Made by a program: the position numbers and the translations under genes. A DNA stretch of 64,000 bases. Origin: Acidimicrobiaceae bacterium RAAP-2. GTDB lineage: Bacteria > Actinomycetota > Acidimicrobiia > Acidimicrobiales > RAAP-2. A model generated the notes under the pieces. That model had not been told where the DNA came from. It ran no database searches and worked only from the letters and a program-made list of their open reading frames with translations. The DNA lies in assembly GCA_001443545.1 (NCBI GenBank), contig LMAD01000004.1:1-64000 (forward strand). The letters are read 5' to 3'. Shown here piece after piece: positions 36,956 to 45,124 of this stretch (positions are counted from its first letter, which is position 1; each line of letters opens with the position of its first letter).

Positions 36956-37519
36956 CTATGGAGCCGTCTGCCGGGAGTTCTTGGCGAGAAAGGCGTGACG
37001 TTGGGCCTTGATCCAGCCGTCCAATTCTGAACCTCTGGTCACCGAGGCTGTTTCGAGTCCCGCCATGATTCGATGGAACATATCGTCCACGTCGAAGCCG
37101 ACATCGACTTGCGACTTCATCTTTAAGTGGCGTATTTCCCACGAGCGCGGAGAGACACTGTCCGCCGGAATCAGCAGCCAGCCAGGGTTCGCCACCGGAA
37201 ACATCAAAATGGCCAACACACCTGTGTGCGCGGGATTGCGGATTCCGTCTAAGTCACGTTGGGTTAGGGGAATCTTTGACTTATCGCTCGTTTTTACCTC
37301 GACGTCGATTGTTTGGCCGACGCTTGCTGGAGAAGTAGCCGTGAAGTCCGGCACTCCGATGGCATTTTCAATGACTTGAAACCCTGCGGCCTGAAATTCA
37401 CACGCGAGTAGTTGTTGCATAACCCGTCCGAACTCCTGTGGACTCAGATTCTTGTATAGCATGTCAAGTTGGTAAATCGTTCGATTTGCTCGACTCCGGT
37501 CTCCGTTTGTGTCAGCCAT
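36956..37519 (-). CDS. PD-(D/E)XK superfamily nuclease
   Basis: A 187-residue protein with a restriction-endonuclease-like core: Glu29 in a helix, then PD at residues 57-58 (VPDFTA) and E74-V-K76 (VEVKTSDK). These are spaced as in PD-(D/E)XK nucleases such as Mrr-like enzymes. The ATG at 37519 overlaps the end of the SMC-like ATPase gene by 8 bp. The pairing suggests the ATPase senses or handles DNA and this protein cuts it. Confidence 0.72.
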   Translation of the reverse strand: MADTNGDRSRANRTIYQLDMLYKNLSPQEFGRVMQQLLACEFQAAGFQVIENAIGVPDFTATSPASVGQTIDVEVKTSDKSKIPLTQRDLDGIRNPAHTGVLAILMFPVANPGWLLIPADSVSPRSWEIRHLKMKSQVDVGFDVDDMFHRIMAGLETASVTRGSELDGWIKAQRHAFLAKNSRQTAP

Positions 37520-39704
37520 CTTCAGCAACGACTGCCGAGCCGGTTTTCGGAGACCACGTCAGACGCCTTCGATGGAACGAGTCCTCGGCGGCAGAATTCA
37601 CGATCAACTCATCTAATTCCGAGTCCTGCGTACCGATCAGGACTTGGAGGTCAGGTGCTTTTCGAGAGAGGATATTCACGAGTGCTTGCTTGTGTTCGGT
37701 ATCGAGGTTCTGACTGGGGTCATCAAGTATGACGAAGCCGAGGTTGTGTTGCAATTGTGAGGCGAGCGCCAGGTACACGCTCAAGGCTACGCAGTTCATC
37801 TGTGCGGTGGATAAGCGGGAACTTGCGAGCGTATGTCGACTATCGGTGGACGAGTTCGTGCGAATTAAATACTCGTTGCTTTCGACGCCGGAAAGGACTT
37901 TACTCTCAACGGAAATTTGAATGTCGTCGAAATAGGGGTGATTGCACAATTCCTTGTAGAGCCTTGAAATTTCGGCCTGGGCACCATCCACCTCGTTTCG
38001 TGCTCTAGTGCTCGCGTTCGCCGTGACAACGTCCGCAATCGTTCTGATCCCGTCTTCAAGACTGCTCAATGACTCGATCTGCTGTTTAGCAACGGAGGAG
38101 TCTTCGTCGTCATTCCCGAGGCGAGATGATGCTTCTTGGTAGGTAGCGTCCAATTTGAGAAATCGTCCGATCTCTCTCAGTCGTTCCATGCTTGTTAGAA
38201 CGGTGTCAATCTCTTCTTCGCGTTTGTTGCGCTCTACGTCAACAATCTCTGTTTGCTGGAGTAACTTTTCCTTCTGAACTCCAAGAGCCTCCGTTAGTCC
38301 ATCGTCGGAGACCTCACCAGTCAGCAAGTTGCGAGCGACGGATTTCGCTTCCGAAAACTGGTCGGCATATTCCTTTTGGTCCTTGAGTAACCGGTCCCGC
38401 TTAGTGATGGCAGCGTCGAGATCACCAATCTTTTGCCGCCTCTCGATCTCAGCGGAATGGGCGGTCTCTATCTCACTACGAATCTCTCCAGTGAGGTGAC
38501 CTTCGAGACGAGCGATGAGTCCATCACGCTTGATCTCTTGTCCACAGGCTGGACAATTGGTCTCGTCAGTTGACGCTTCCATATACGTCAACGTGTCTTG
38601 GACAATTCGCTCAGAAATACCGAGTCGTTCCTGTGCTTCCCGATACCTCTGGACTTCCGCTTCTGTGGCTTCTTTCTGTTCGCCGAGCGTGCTGAGATTA
38701 CCGTAGATGTCTCGTAGTTCCGTAAGACCCACTCCAACATCGTCTACGAGGCCCGAGAGCCGTTGGAGTGTTATCAGCGCCCCATCGACGCTGGCGATCT
38801 CCTTAGCGGTGTTTGCCGCCGACGCAGCGTTTGTCGCCGTCAGTCGAATGACCTTGATTGCTTCGTTGACTCTGCGACTGTAACTATCGACGCCATCGGC
38901 ATCTTCCGGTTCGAGCAAATCTTTGATGGGGGCAGACGTCGCCTCAGCGAGTTTTGCAAGGTTGCCGTTTACTTCTTGTGCCAGTTTGGTAACGGTGGTG
39001 AAGGCGAGTTCCGATTCAGACAGACCTTTTTTCTCTGCTTCATCGCGGGCATGTTGCCATTGCTCTTGTACCACTCCGACCGCACCGGTCAGTTTGTCTG
39101 TCGCCCTAGTTTCGCTCGTCTCCAATTTATTGAGGGCGTCACGAACGGGCTTCGTTGAACCAGACAGTGCCTTGAGCATGTTACGCAGTAACTCGACGCC
39201 AAAAAGTCGATCAAGCGCGTCGTTGCGAACTCTCGGCTCATCGGTCAGGAGCCCACGGATGCTCTCTTGATGCAGATACACCGCACGATAGAAATCATCA
39301 AAGGTCAACCCGAGGAGACGAAAGAGGGCAGAGTTCGCTTCAGGCCCGACGCACTCTTCACCGGACGGAAGTCGCACAATGACTTCCGTGGCTCGCTTGC
39401 CCGCCTTCTTAGTCCGGGTGATTGACGCGATGCCGTCGTCGTTTTTTAGATCAATGGTGACGGTCGCGGTCTGCGTTCGGTGGCGAATGTTGACGAGTTC
39501 GTCATTGGTCGCGTTCTCTTTGGGTTGATATTTCAGTTCTCCAAAGAGCGCCCATTCAATTGCGCCGAGAATTGAAGTCTTTCCTGATCCATTGGGTGCA
39601 GAGAGCACGGTCGTCTGCTCATGAAAATCAATATCAATCGGCTCACAAATTCCCCGGAAGCCTTCTGCTCGCAATCTCGCGAGTCGGAGTTTCTGTGAAC
39701 TCAT
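37512..39704 (-). CDS. Rad50/SMC-like ATPase with zinc hook
   Basis: A 730-residue ABC-type SMC protein. Walker A PNGSGKT is at residues 37-43, Q-loop Gln at 146, the signature LSTAQMNCVALSVYLALA from 631, and Walker B GFVILDD at 656-662. Two long Glu/Lys-rich coiled-coil regions meet at a zinc hook, CPAC, at 384-387, almost exactly mid-protein. It is not a RecF, RecN or SbcC housekeeping copy: it is short, sits in the island, and is coupled to a nuclease gene. Lamassu LmuB and DndD are architectural parallels. Confidence 0.88.
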   Translation of the reverse strand: MSSQKLRLARLRAEGFRGICEPIDIDFHEQTTVLSAPNGSGKTSILGAIEWALFGELKYQPKENATNDELVNIRHRTQTATVTIDLKNDDGIASITRTKKAGKRATEVIVRLPSGEECVGPEANSALFRLLGLTFDDFYRAVYLHQESIRGLLTDEPRVRNDALDRLFGVELLRNMLKALSGSTKPVRDALNKLETSETRATDKLTGAVGVVQEQWQHARDEAEKKGLSESELAFTTVTKLAQEVNGNLAKLAEATSAPIKDLLEPEDADGVDSYSRRVNEAIKVIRLTATNAASAANTAKEIASVDGALITLQRLSGLVDDVGVGLTELRDIYGNLSTLGEQKEATEAEVQRYREAQERLGISERIVQDTLTYMEASTDETNCPACGQEIKRDGLIARLEGHLTGEIRSEIETAHSAEIERRQKIGDLDAAITKRDRLLKDQKEYADQFSEAKSVARNLLTGEVSDDGLTEALGVQKEKLLQQTEIVDVERNKREEEIDTVLTSMERLREIGRFLKLDATYQEASSRLGNDDEDSSVAKQQIESLSSLEDGIRTIADVVTANASTRARNEVDGAQAEISRLYKELCNHPYFDDIQISVESKVLSGVESNEYLIRTNSSTDSRHTLASSRLSTAQMNCVALSVYLALASQLQHNLGFVILDDPSQNLDTEHKQALVNILSRKAPDLQVLIGTQDSELDELIVNSAAEDSFHRRRLTWSPKTGSAVVAEDG

Positions 39705-40027
39705 TTCTTGACTGCCCTCTTGTTGGCAGCGGCCTTCTTTGCAGGAGCCTTCTTCTTCGGAGTGGCACTCTTAGTGACAGACCGAACCTGTTTCAAGTCC
39801 TTCTCTGCGGCGAGTGTTGAATGCTTCACCCGATCTTCGATGACGGCCTTGACTTCGTTAGGACCGCCTTCATCAAAGGCCGCTCGAATGTAGGCCCACA
39901 AGATCAGGGTATCTTCATCTGAAGTCGCCCTGAGTTTGGATTCAACGTCGTCGAAGATTGATCCTGGCGTCGTTGTTGCTTGGTCAGTGACGGACTCTTG
40001 CTTGGGCTCCGAGATCAGTTCAGGCAT
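39701..40027 (-). CDS. small protein with Lys/Ala-rich basic tail, first gene of the operon
   Basis: A 108-residue protein. A helical, acidic-rich domain (residues about 25-70, DEDTLILWAYIRAAFDEGG) is followed by a histone-H1-like KKKAPAKKAAANKRAVKK tail likely to bind DNA. The ATG has GAGAGGAGG upstream, and the stop overlaps the ATPase start as ATGA. It may be a DNA-docking partner of the SMC-like ATPase. Confidence 0.7.
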   Translation of the reverse strand: MPELISEPKQESVTDQATTTPGSIFDDVESKLRATSDEDTLILWAYIRAAFDEGGPNEVKAVIEDRVKHSTLAAEKDLKQVRSVTKSATPKKKAPAKKAAANKRAVKK

Positions 40028-40064
40028 GGGAAGCCTCCTCTCGTTGTGGTCGAAGCACGGGCAT

Positions 40065-40078
40065 TGTCCAACTGGACA
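40065..40078. promoter_or_regulatory. operator-like palindrome upstream of the ATPase-nuclease operon
   Basis: Perfect inverted repeat TGTCCA-AC-TGGACA, 38 bp before the first start codon of the operon. A TACAAT (minus strand, 40086-40091) lies just upstream and could be a -10 element. Overlap of the palindrome with the early transcript is what a repressor site would look like. Confidence 0.45.
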
Positions 40079-40145
40079 TGGTCGGATTGTACGACAAGGG
40101 TGTTAGGCGTGGCCAAGAGGGAGGTTGAGTGCGCCATGACCTACC

Positions 40146-42170
40146 TCAAGGCCCCATGTAGGTCACAGTGAAGCCACCACCACTGACCGTTGATGGTACG
40201 GAGAGCACCGCACCGTTCTGCACCATTTCGACACCGTCACTATTAGGGAGCAACCAGCCTGATGGAAGGTTCGTTTCAAGGTTCGTGAACGTAACGGTCC
40301 CGTAGTTAGCGAACGGACTATACGACCCGCTAGACCCAGTCGGGTCCTCCGTGACCCACTCCGCCGTGTATCCACCCGAGTACGACAAGTCGGTGGTTGT
40401 ACCTTGATAGGTAAAAGCGATGGGACCACTTGCGGGCGTCGGTGAGACGCCCCAGCCCTCTCCGGTGACCATGATCGCAGAAAGACCAGTCGTCAGGTTG
40501 TTGAGGAGAGTCTCCCAAGAGCCGCCGGATGTCTGAAACACATACGCTTCCATAGTGTCGCCGGGACTCACTGGAAAGTTAGCAAAGCCCTGCGAGTAGT
40601 TCGGGTCGCTCGGATATTCTTCAAACCATCCGTAGTCTTGCTGCACTCCATTTACGCACCCGTCGTTGGTCCCCGTCTGCAAGAGCGTCCCTGAAGTACC
40701 TCCGGTCGACCATCCATATCCCCCAATCCCGACCCAAGTAAAGGAGACGGCATTTGGCGTATCGGCGCAATTGAGTGTCGGTACCGTCCACTGCGCGGAA
40801 ACGTCTGTGAAGACTGCGCTGTCGCTTGGCAAGACGTACCCCGACCAGTTTGGCGTGGTTGATCCCGTGAATGTAATAGAAGTAGGCGTCGCGGTCCACA
40901 GCGAGTAGAGAGTTACACTTCCAGTGAACTGGACGAGTTCGCCGTCGGTGTAACTTGTGCCACTCCCGTTTGATGCAGTGTTCCAACCGGTGAAGGTGTA
41001 GCCCGAGCAGGTGAAGGCGTTGGGGGTGAGAGCGGCGGTTACACCGAGAGGTTCAGTCTCGTTTGCCATGTAACCAGAGCAACCGTTGGAGTTGAAGGTG
41101 ATGGTGGCTGTTGTTGGTGCCGAAACTGTCCACTGAGCATAGAGAGTGGTGCTCGTCGCGAACGTGTAGGTTGCGCCGTTGGCGTAATTGGTACCACTGC
41201 CGTTCGCATTCGTGTTCCATCCACCGAAGGTGTACCCCGTACGAGTGAGCGTATTGAGGGTGAGAGCCGCAGATGTACCCACTGTGTCGGTCTCGTTGGC
41301 TATCACGCCAGAGCCGCCGTTAGCGTTGAAGGTAATCGTTGCCGTAGACGATCCGACAGGCGTCGTGGTAGTCGTTGTCGAACCGTTGGTGGAGGCGGTG
41401 ATTCCCCAGAGACCTCGCACCTGTGAATTCCATTGTGCCCACGTCATCTGAATTGTCGTCGCTTGGAACACGACTAACGGCCCTTTGGGGTCAAAGCCGT
41501 CAACGACCATGATTGCGTAACCAGCACCATGACGGACCGTGCCCATGTAGTCGGCTCTGCTCGTCACGTCCTCAGCGATCAGTGCACCGAAGTCGGACAC
41601 CACCAATTCGGTGTTAGCCCTGTCGTGAGTGTATGGAACGATCTTGGTGGCTGTCGCTCCATCAATTCCTCGGTTACGCCAATACCCCCACAACTGCGGC
41701 ATGTTGAGCCCACCACTGAAGGACTGTCCTGCGTTTGCGTACTCACCCTTGAGCGTTGTAACCGATGGGTTGAGACCGAGCACCACTTCTTCCCAGTTTG
41801 CTGCCGACACGAAATTGCAGTCCTGATATGAGCAGACCGATGAATAGTTCGTGAAGTGCATGTTCGCGTTGATGATGTCGCACGTTGCGCTTGACGCACA
41901 ATGGTAGAGACCGGGAACGGCTCGTGCTCCAACTGCTGAACCGCCAATTGGGTTCGATGGCGAGGAAAGGACAATTCTTGGATCATTGTTCATCCCAGCG
42001 GATACGTAGCGTGTCGCATTTTGGTGCGTAACCTCTATCGCAGCCCATGCGGGAGCCGGTAGTACGGACAACGCGAGCACGGTGGGGATTGTCAAAGTTA
42101 GTACGTAGCGGAGAAACGCTCTGCTGTTTCTGGCCATGGTCGTGTGACGAGTTCGTCCGTTCGTGCTCAC
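40146..42170 (-). CDS. secreted multidomain peptidase: cysteine-peptidase-like + InlB-type repeats + G1 (eqolisin) domain
   Basis: A 674-residue exported protein with a signal peptide to about residue 44. Residues about 50-255 resemble a papain/C39-like domain, with Cys118 in DCNFVSAANW and His214 in RHGAGYAIMVVDGFD. Two Listeria-Bacteroides repeats follow (about 277-347 and 354-426; FNANGGSG...GYTFGGW). The C-terminal G1 domain (430-674) has NWSGY, Gln498 in LLQTGT and Glu604 in TAEWVTE, the expected catalytic pair of acid-active eqolisins. GTG at 42170 directly follows the lipoprotein stop, with GGGGGG upstream. Confidence 0.82.
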   Translation of the reverse strand: MSTNGRTRHTTMARNSRAFLRYVLTLTIPTVLALSVLPAPAWAAIEVTHQNATRYVSAGMNNDPRIVLSSPSNPIGGSAVGARAVPGLYHCASSATCDIINANMHFTNYSSVCSYQDCNFVSAANWEEVVLGLNPSVTTLKGEYANAGQSFSGGLNMPQLWGYWRNRGIDGATATKIVPYTHDRANTELVVSDFGALIAEDVTSRADYMGTVRHGAGYAIMVVDGFDPKGPLVVFQATTIQMTWAQWNSQVRGLWGITASTNGSTTTTTTPVGSSTATITFNANGGSGVIANETDTVGTSAALTLNTLTRTGYTFGGWNTNANGSGTNYANGATYTFATSTTLYAQWTVSAPTTATITFNSNGCSGYMANETEPLGVTAALTPNAFTCSGYTFTGWNTASNGSGTSYTDGELVQFTGSVTLYSLWTATPTSITFTGSTTPNWSGYVLPSDSAVFTDVSAQWTVPTLNCADTPNAVSFTWVGIGGYGWSTGGTSGTLLQTGTNDGCVNGVQQDYGWFEEYPSDPNYSQGFANFPVSPGDTMEAYVFQTSGGSWETLLNNLTTGLSAIMVTGEGWGVSPTPASGPIAFTYQGTTTDLSYSGGYTAEWVTEDPTGSSGSYSPFANYGTVTFTNLETNLPSGWLLPNSDGVEMVQNGAVLSVPSTVSGGGFTVTYMGP

Positions 42171-43232
42171 TCAGCACCCCCCGCTGGTTCCGTTGCTTGC
42201 CTCAGTCATAGCGCTGGCGGCGATCTGGTTGGCTTGATTAAGAAGTGACTGTGCACTCGCAGTCACCTGAGCCTCGTTTGCGCTGAACTGACTCGACTCC
42301 GATGAACCTTGAGTGAGTGCGGATTGCTCTCGCGACGGCGTTACCGCGTACTGCGACGTATACGACGGCATCGTGGAACTTGCCCGCTGATACGTTGACC
42401 AATCCGAAGGAAGCGAGGACAGGACTTGCTTCAGTGACGAGAGGTAGGAGTTCGCCGTGGACTCGTCGTCTTGAAGGCTGTACATATCATCTTGGACGGA
42501 GTAAGCATCGTCTTGGACGGAGTAAGCATCGTCACAGGCGTTACCGTTATTACTACTGACATCCTGCGTGACCACAGCCGCGTCGTTCTTTGTCGTTTGC
42601 ACGTCTCCAACCAAAGAGTTCAGATCGCTGCCAAGAACCGGCACGTAGCCTTTCAGATTGGATATGTCTGAACTAATCGAACTCACGTCGGACGAGACAG
42701 ACTGCGCGGCATCATTGATCGCACTCTCTCGCGTCGAGGTCTTCTGATTCGAATTGACCACCAACTGAATTGATTTGACCGCAGCGTTGTAGGCACTCGA
42801 CGTTCCCGGCACGAAGTTGAAAGATTGCACCGTCCCTTGACTGTTCGCGATTTGAAGTTGAAGTTGCTGCGTCGAAACTATGCCAGTAATGGTGGAACCA
42901 CTACTGAAGTTGAGTGTGACGGATGACCCCGAGATGACTCCTGTGAATGAATACGTGTTAGTGGTGACGTTCAATCCAGACCGGTCTAACGAACTCTCGG
43001 TCAGGTTGCCCGAGGTGGAGTGACCGCTCACTGTCCAAGTGATAATCGATGCTGATGAACCATTCTGAACTGAAATCCAAGACGCAGCGAGATTGGTGTG
43101 GCTTCCCGCGAGCGGCACTGAACCGCCCTTACCTTGGACTCCCGAACTCCCACAGGCCGCAAGTCCAACACCTGCAATCAGCAGGACTCCGCCAAGACGC
43201 GCCATCCTAACCAGACGTTGCCTCCTACCCAT
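42171..43232 (-). CDS. lipoprotein with DDAYSVQ heptad repeats
   Basis: About 353 residues with a lipoprotein signal (GVLLIAGVGLAAC, lipobox Cys near residue 27). A Ser/Thr-rich beta domain follows, then a long helical C-terminal half. A tandem repeat of seven residues (DDAYSVQ, three copies, the last degenerate) lies in the helical part. The protein is anchored in the membrane and co-transcribed with the secreted peptidase, whose start follows its stop with no gap. Other in-frame ATGs are at 43259 and 43205. Function unknown. Confidence 0.72.
   Translation of the reverse strand: MGRRQRLVRMARLGGVLLIAGVGLAACGSSGVQGKGGSVPLAGSHTNLAASWISVQNGSSASIITWTVSGHSTSGNLTESSLDRSGLNVTTNTYSFTGVISGSSVTLNFSSGSTITGIVSTQQLQLQIANSQGTVQSFNFVPGTSSAYNAAVKSIQLVVNSNQKTSTRESAINDAAQSVSSDVSSISSDISNLKGYVPVLGSDLNSLVGDVQTTKNDAAVVTQDVSSNNGNACDDAYSVQDDAYSVQDDMYSLQDDESTANSYLSSLKQVLSSLPSDWSTYQRASSTMPSYTSQYAVTPSREQSALTQGSSESSQFSANEAQVTASAQSLLNQANQIAASAMTEASNGTSGGC
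42491..42532 (+). repeat. 21-bp tandem repeat in the lipoprotein gene
   Basis: Two identical 21-bp units (beginning CTTGGACGGAG) with a third diverged copy to the left at about 42469-42490. They encode the DDAYSVQ heptads. Confidence 0.9.
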
Positions 43233-43322
43233 CGTCGTCCAGCATTTCAAGTGGGGCACTCTTACTTTCTAGCCCCACGGTCTGACATGCGCCTCGGGCG
43301 GGCGAACCGATGACATCGCACG

Positions 43323-43667
43323 TCATTGCGACACTCCGAGTGCTGGCACGTTGAGATTAAGCGCATCGCCGAAGTGAAGTTTCGCCTCAGCGAGATCACG
43401 GAGGTGCAACACGGCATCGCCGCGCATAATCCGTCGGAACTGCTCGTAGGGCCGCCCAATGGCATTGGTGTAGCCCTTGAGTCGCCGATACGAGTACCGC
43501 TCGATGATCGCTCGGTGGATGGCTACGCACTGCTGGTGCTGTATCCGTGCGGCCATGTGTAGTTCCTCGGTTGCTGGCTCGACAGGCTTCCATCCGATGT
43601 GGAGCGATTTGCCGAATTGCAGCGGTTCGGTACTGAATGACTTGGGTTGGTAACTCGGGTTGGACAT
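43323..43667 (-). CDS. small HTH-like protein
   Basis: A 114-residue protein whose C-terminal half, YRRLKGYTNAIGRPYEQFRRIMRGD then LHLRDLAEAKLHFGD, looks like an XRE-type helix-turn-helix. It lies between the lipoprotein gene and a second HTH gene at the edge of the recombinase module. It may be a regulator of the island. Confidence 0.6.
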   Translation of the reverse strand: MSNPSYQPKSFSTEPLQFGKSLHIGWKPVEPATEELHMAARIQHQQCVAIHRAIIERYSYRRLKGYTNAIGRPYEQFRRIMRGDAVLHLRDLAEAKLHFGDALNLNVPALGVSQ

Positions 43668-43775
43668 GTTCGAACAGTAGAGCGTTCAGCAAGAATTTAG
43701 CAGCCAAAACAGCAAAGTACGGTCTTTTAGCCAGGATTGTTAGAACGAAACCACGAGCGTCAACCTGAAAAGCGG

Positions 43776-43793
43776 CCACATAGACATATGTGG
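43776..43793. promoter_or_regulatory. inverted repeat between the two HTH genes
   Basis: CCACATA-GACA-TATGTGG: 7-bp arms with a 4-nt centre. It could be an operator for the HTH gene at 43323-43667. Alternatively, read leftward with the following CGCTTTT, it could be a weak terminator of the upstream HTH gene. Confidence 0.4.
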
Positions 43794-43813
43794 GACATAA
43801 AAATCAACAATCT

Positions 43814-44110
43814 TTAAATCCTCGGTCGCTTCACAGCCCCAGCCCGCCGAGGCCAGAGATCGACACCCAATTCGAGTTCGAGACGGGCGAGGGTGGCAGT
43901 GTCGACCCACGACTCGCCGTTAATGGTCCTGCTGATGATGGAACTGCTGACTCCGGCGCGACGGGAAATCTCTCTCACCCCGAACTTGTCGGTGAGAGTT
44001 CTGAGCCGAACGGCGAGCAGTCTGGCGATCTCGGCCACGGGGTCGGAACAGGGGTCGCTGGGCCAATCCTTACTGAAACTTCGGGGTGTCGGTCTGACGG
44101 GGCGGGACAC
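43814..44110 (-). CDS. XRE-family helix-turn-helix protein
   Basis: A 98-residue protein with a recognisable lambda-repressor-like domain: IARLLAVRLRTL, REISRRAGVSSSIISRTINGES, and TLARLELELGVDLWP. It starts with GTG at 44110 and is divergent from the recombinase-like gene, so it probably regulates it. Confidence 0.75.
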   Translation of the reverse strand: MSRPVRPTPRSFSKDWPSDPCSDPVAEIARLLAVRLRTLTDKFGVREISRRAGVSSSIISRTINGESWVDTATLARLELELGVDLWPRRAGAVKRPRI

Positions 44111-44143
44111 GACCCAAGCATAGAGCCCTCAGAGAGTAGGGCG

Positions 44144-45121
44144 TTGCATTCTACGAACGATAATGTCACAGACCCCTCCTATGGTGTTCTTAGTAAGCAA
44201 CACCCCAGTGAGTTGAGGTCACTTGTGGCAAGCAAGATTGAGAACTACGTACCGAAGATTCCAGCGGAACACTGGGACGCGATTGGTGGGTTCGTACGCT
44301 CGGCCATTACCGACATTGAGCCGGTTTCACCGAAGATGGCGAAGAAGGCACTCGGAGCGGTTACGGCATTCGTGCACTGGGCGTGGCTACTCGGCTACGA
44401 ACTAGACCGCAAGGTCGTCTTTGACCGTTTCGCCATCGAAGAGTTCATTGCCGTGGGCTACCCCCCGAATTGGTCAAACGGGACGCGAAGGAACATGCGT
44501 ACCCAACTGTTCAGCGTCAGCCAGGTGTTGCTCGGGGCCGAAGCACGCATCCCTCGACTCAATCCGCTGCCCGGAGAGAGTCCGTCCAAGCCCTACAGCA
44601 AAGATGAGATCATTGCCCTTCGTTCGTGGGCGAAGGGGCAGGCAACGCTAACTCGTCGCCGTGATGCGATAGTTCTTCTGGCTCTGGGCGCAGGCGCGGG
44701 CTTGAAGGTCGAGGACTTCTTTCCGCTGCGCCGACGGGACATCGTCGAGATTGGCGGCGCAGTCGTCGTCAATGTTGGTGGTAAGCGGCCACGCCAGGTG
44801 CCGGTATTGGCCGAGTGGGAGTGCGAACTCCGTGAAGCAATCTCCACGATGTCGCCTGATGTCTACGTGTTCTCGCAAGGACGGACCGGACGGAATAAGA
44901 ACACCGTCACTAACTTCGTGGACAGGACTTCCGGCGTCTTCAAGCCACACACCTTTCGACTTCGTGTGACGTGGCTCGTGCACCACCTCACGGTAGGTAC
45001 ACCGGTCAAGCCCTTTTTGGCGGCGGCGGGCGTCTACTCATCCGACATGCTCACTCGCTACCTCCAATTCGTTCCCGATGTTGAAGCCAATGAAGCGCGT
45101 CGTCTGCTGAGGGGTCAGTAG
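44144..45121 (+). CDS. tyrosine-recombinase-like protein with altered active site
   Basis: An N-terminal SAM-like helical domain (about 100 residues) is followed by a phage-integrase-fold catalytic domain. HTFR supplies the His-xx-Arg pair and TRYLQF a candidate nucleophile Tyr, with GGKRPRQVPV as the beta-hairpin Lys. The first catalytic Arg, expected in a GLRxxEL context, is Lys (AGLKVEDFFPLRR). The start is uncertain among TTG 44144, TTG 44213 and GTG 44225. It ends 3 bp before the transposase-like gene. Confidence 0.7.
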   Translation: MHSTNDNVTDPSYGVLSKQHPSELRSLVASKIENYVPKIPAEHWDAIGGFVRSAITDIEPVSPKMAKKALGAVTAFVHWAWLLGYELDRKVVFDRFAIEEFIAVGYPPNWSNGTRRNMRTQLFSVSQVLLGAEARIPRLNPLPGESPSKPYSKDEIIALRSWAKGQATLTRRRDAIVLLALGAGAGLKVEDFFPLRRRDIVEIGGAVVVNVGGKRPRQVPVLAEWECELREAISTMSPDVYVFSQGRTGRNKNTVTNFVDRTSGVFKPHTFRLRVTWLVHHLTVGTPVKPFLAAAGVYSSDMLTRYLQFVPDVEANEARRLLRGQ

Positions 45122-45124
45122 CCG

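Noticed and set aside
43790..44143. Upstream extension of the recombinase-like protein
   Set aside because: This part lies antisense to the XRE gene, which has a clear HTH domain. The extension is low-complexity and lacks a ribosome binding site.
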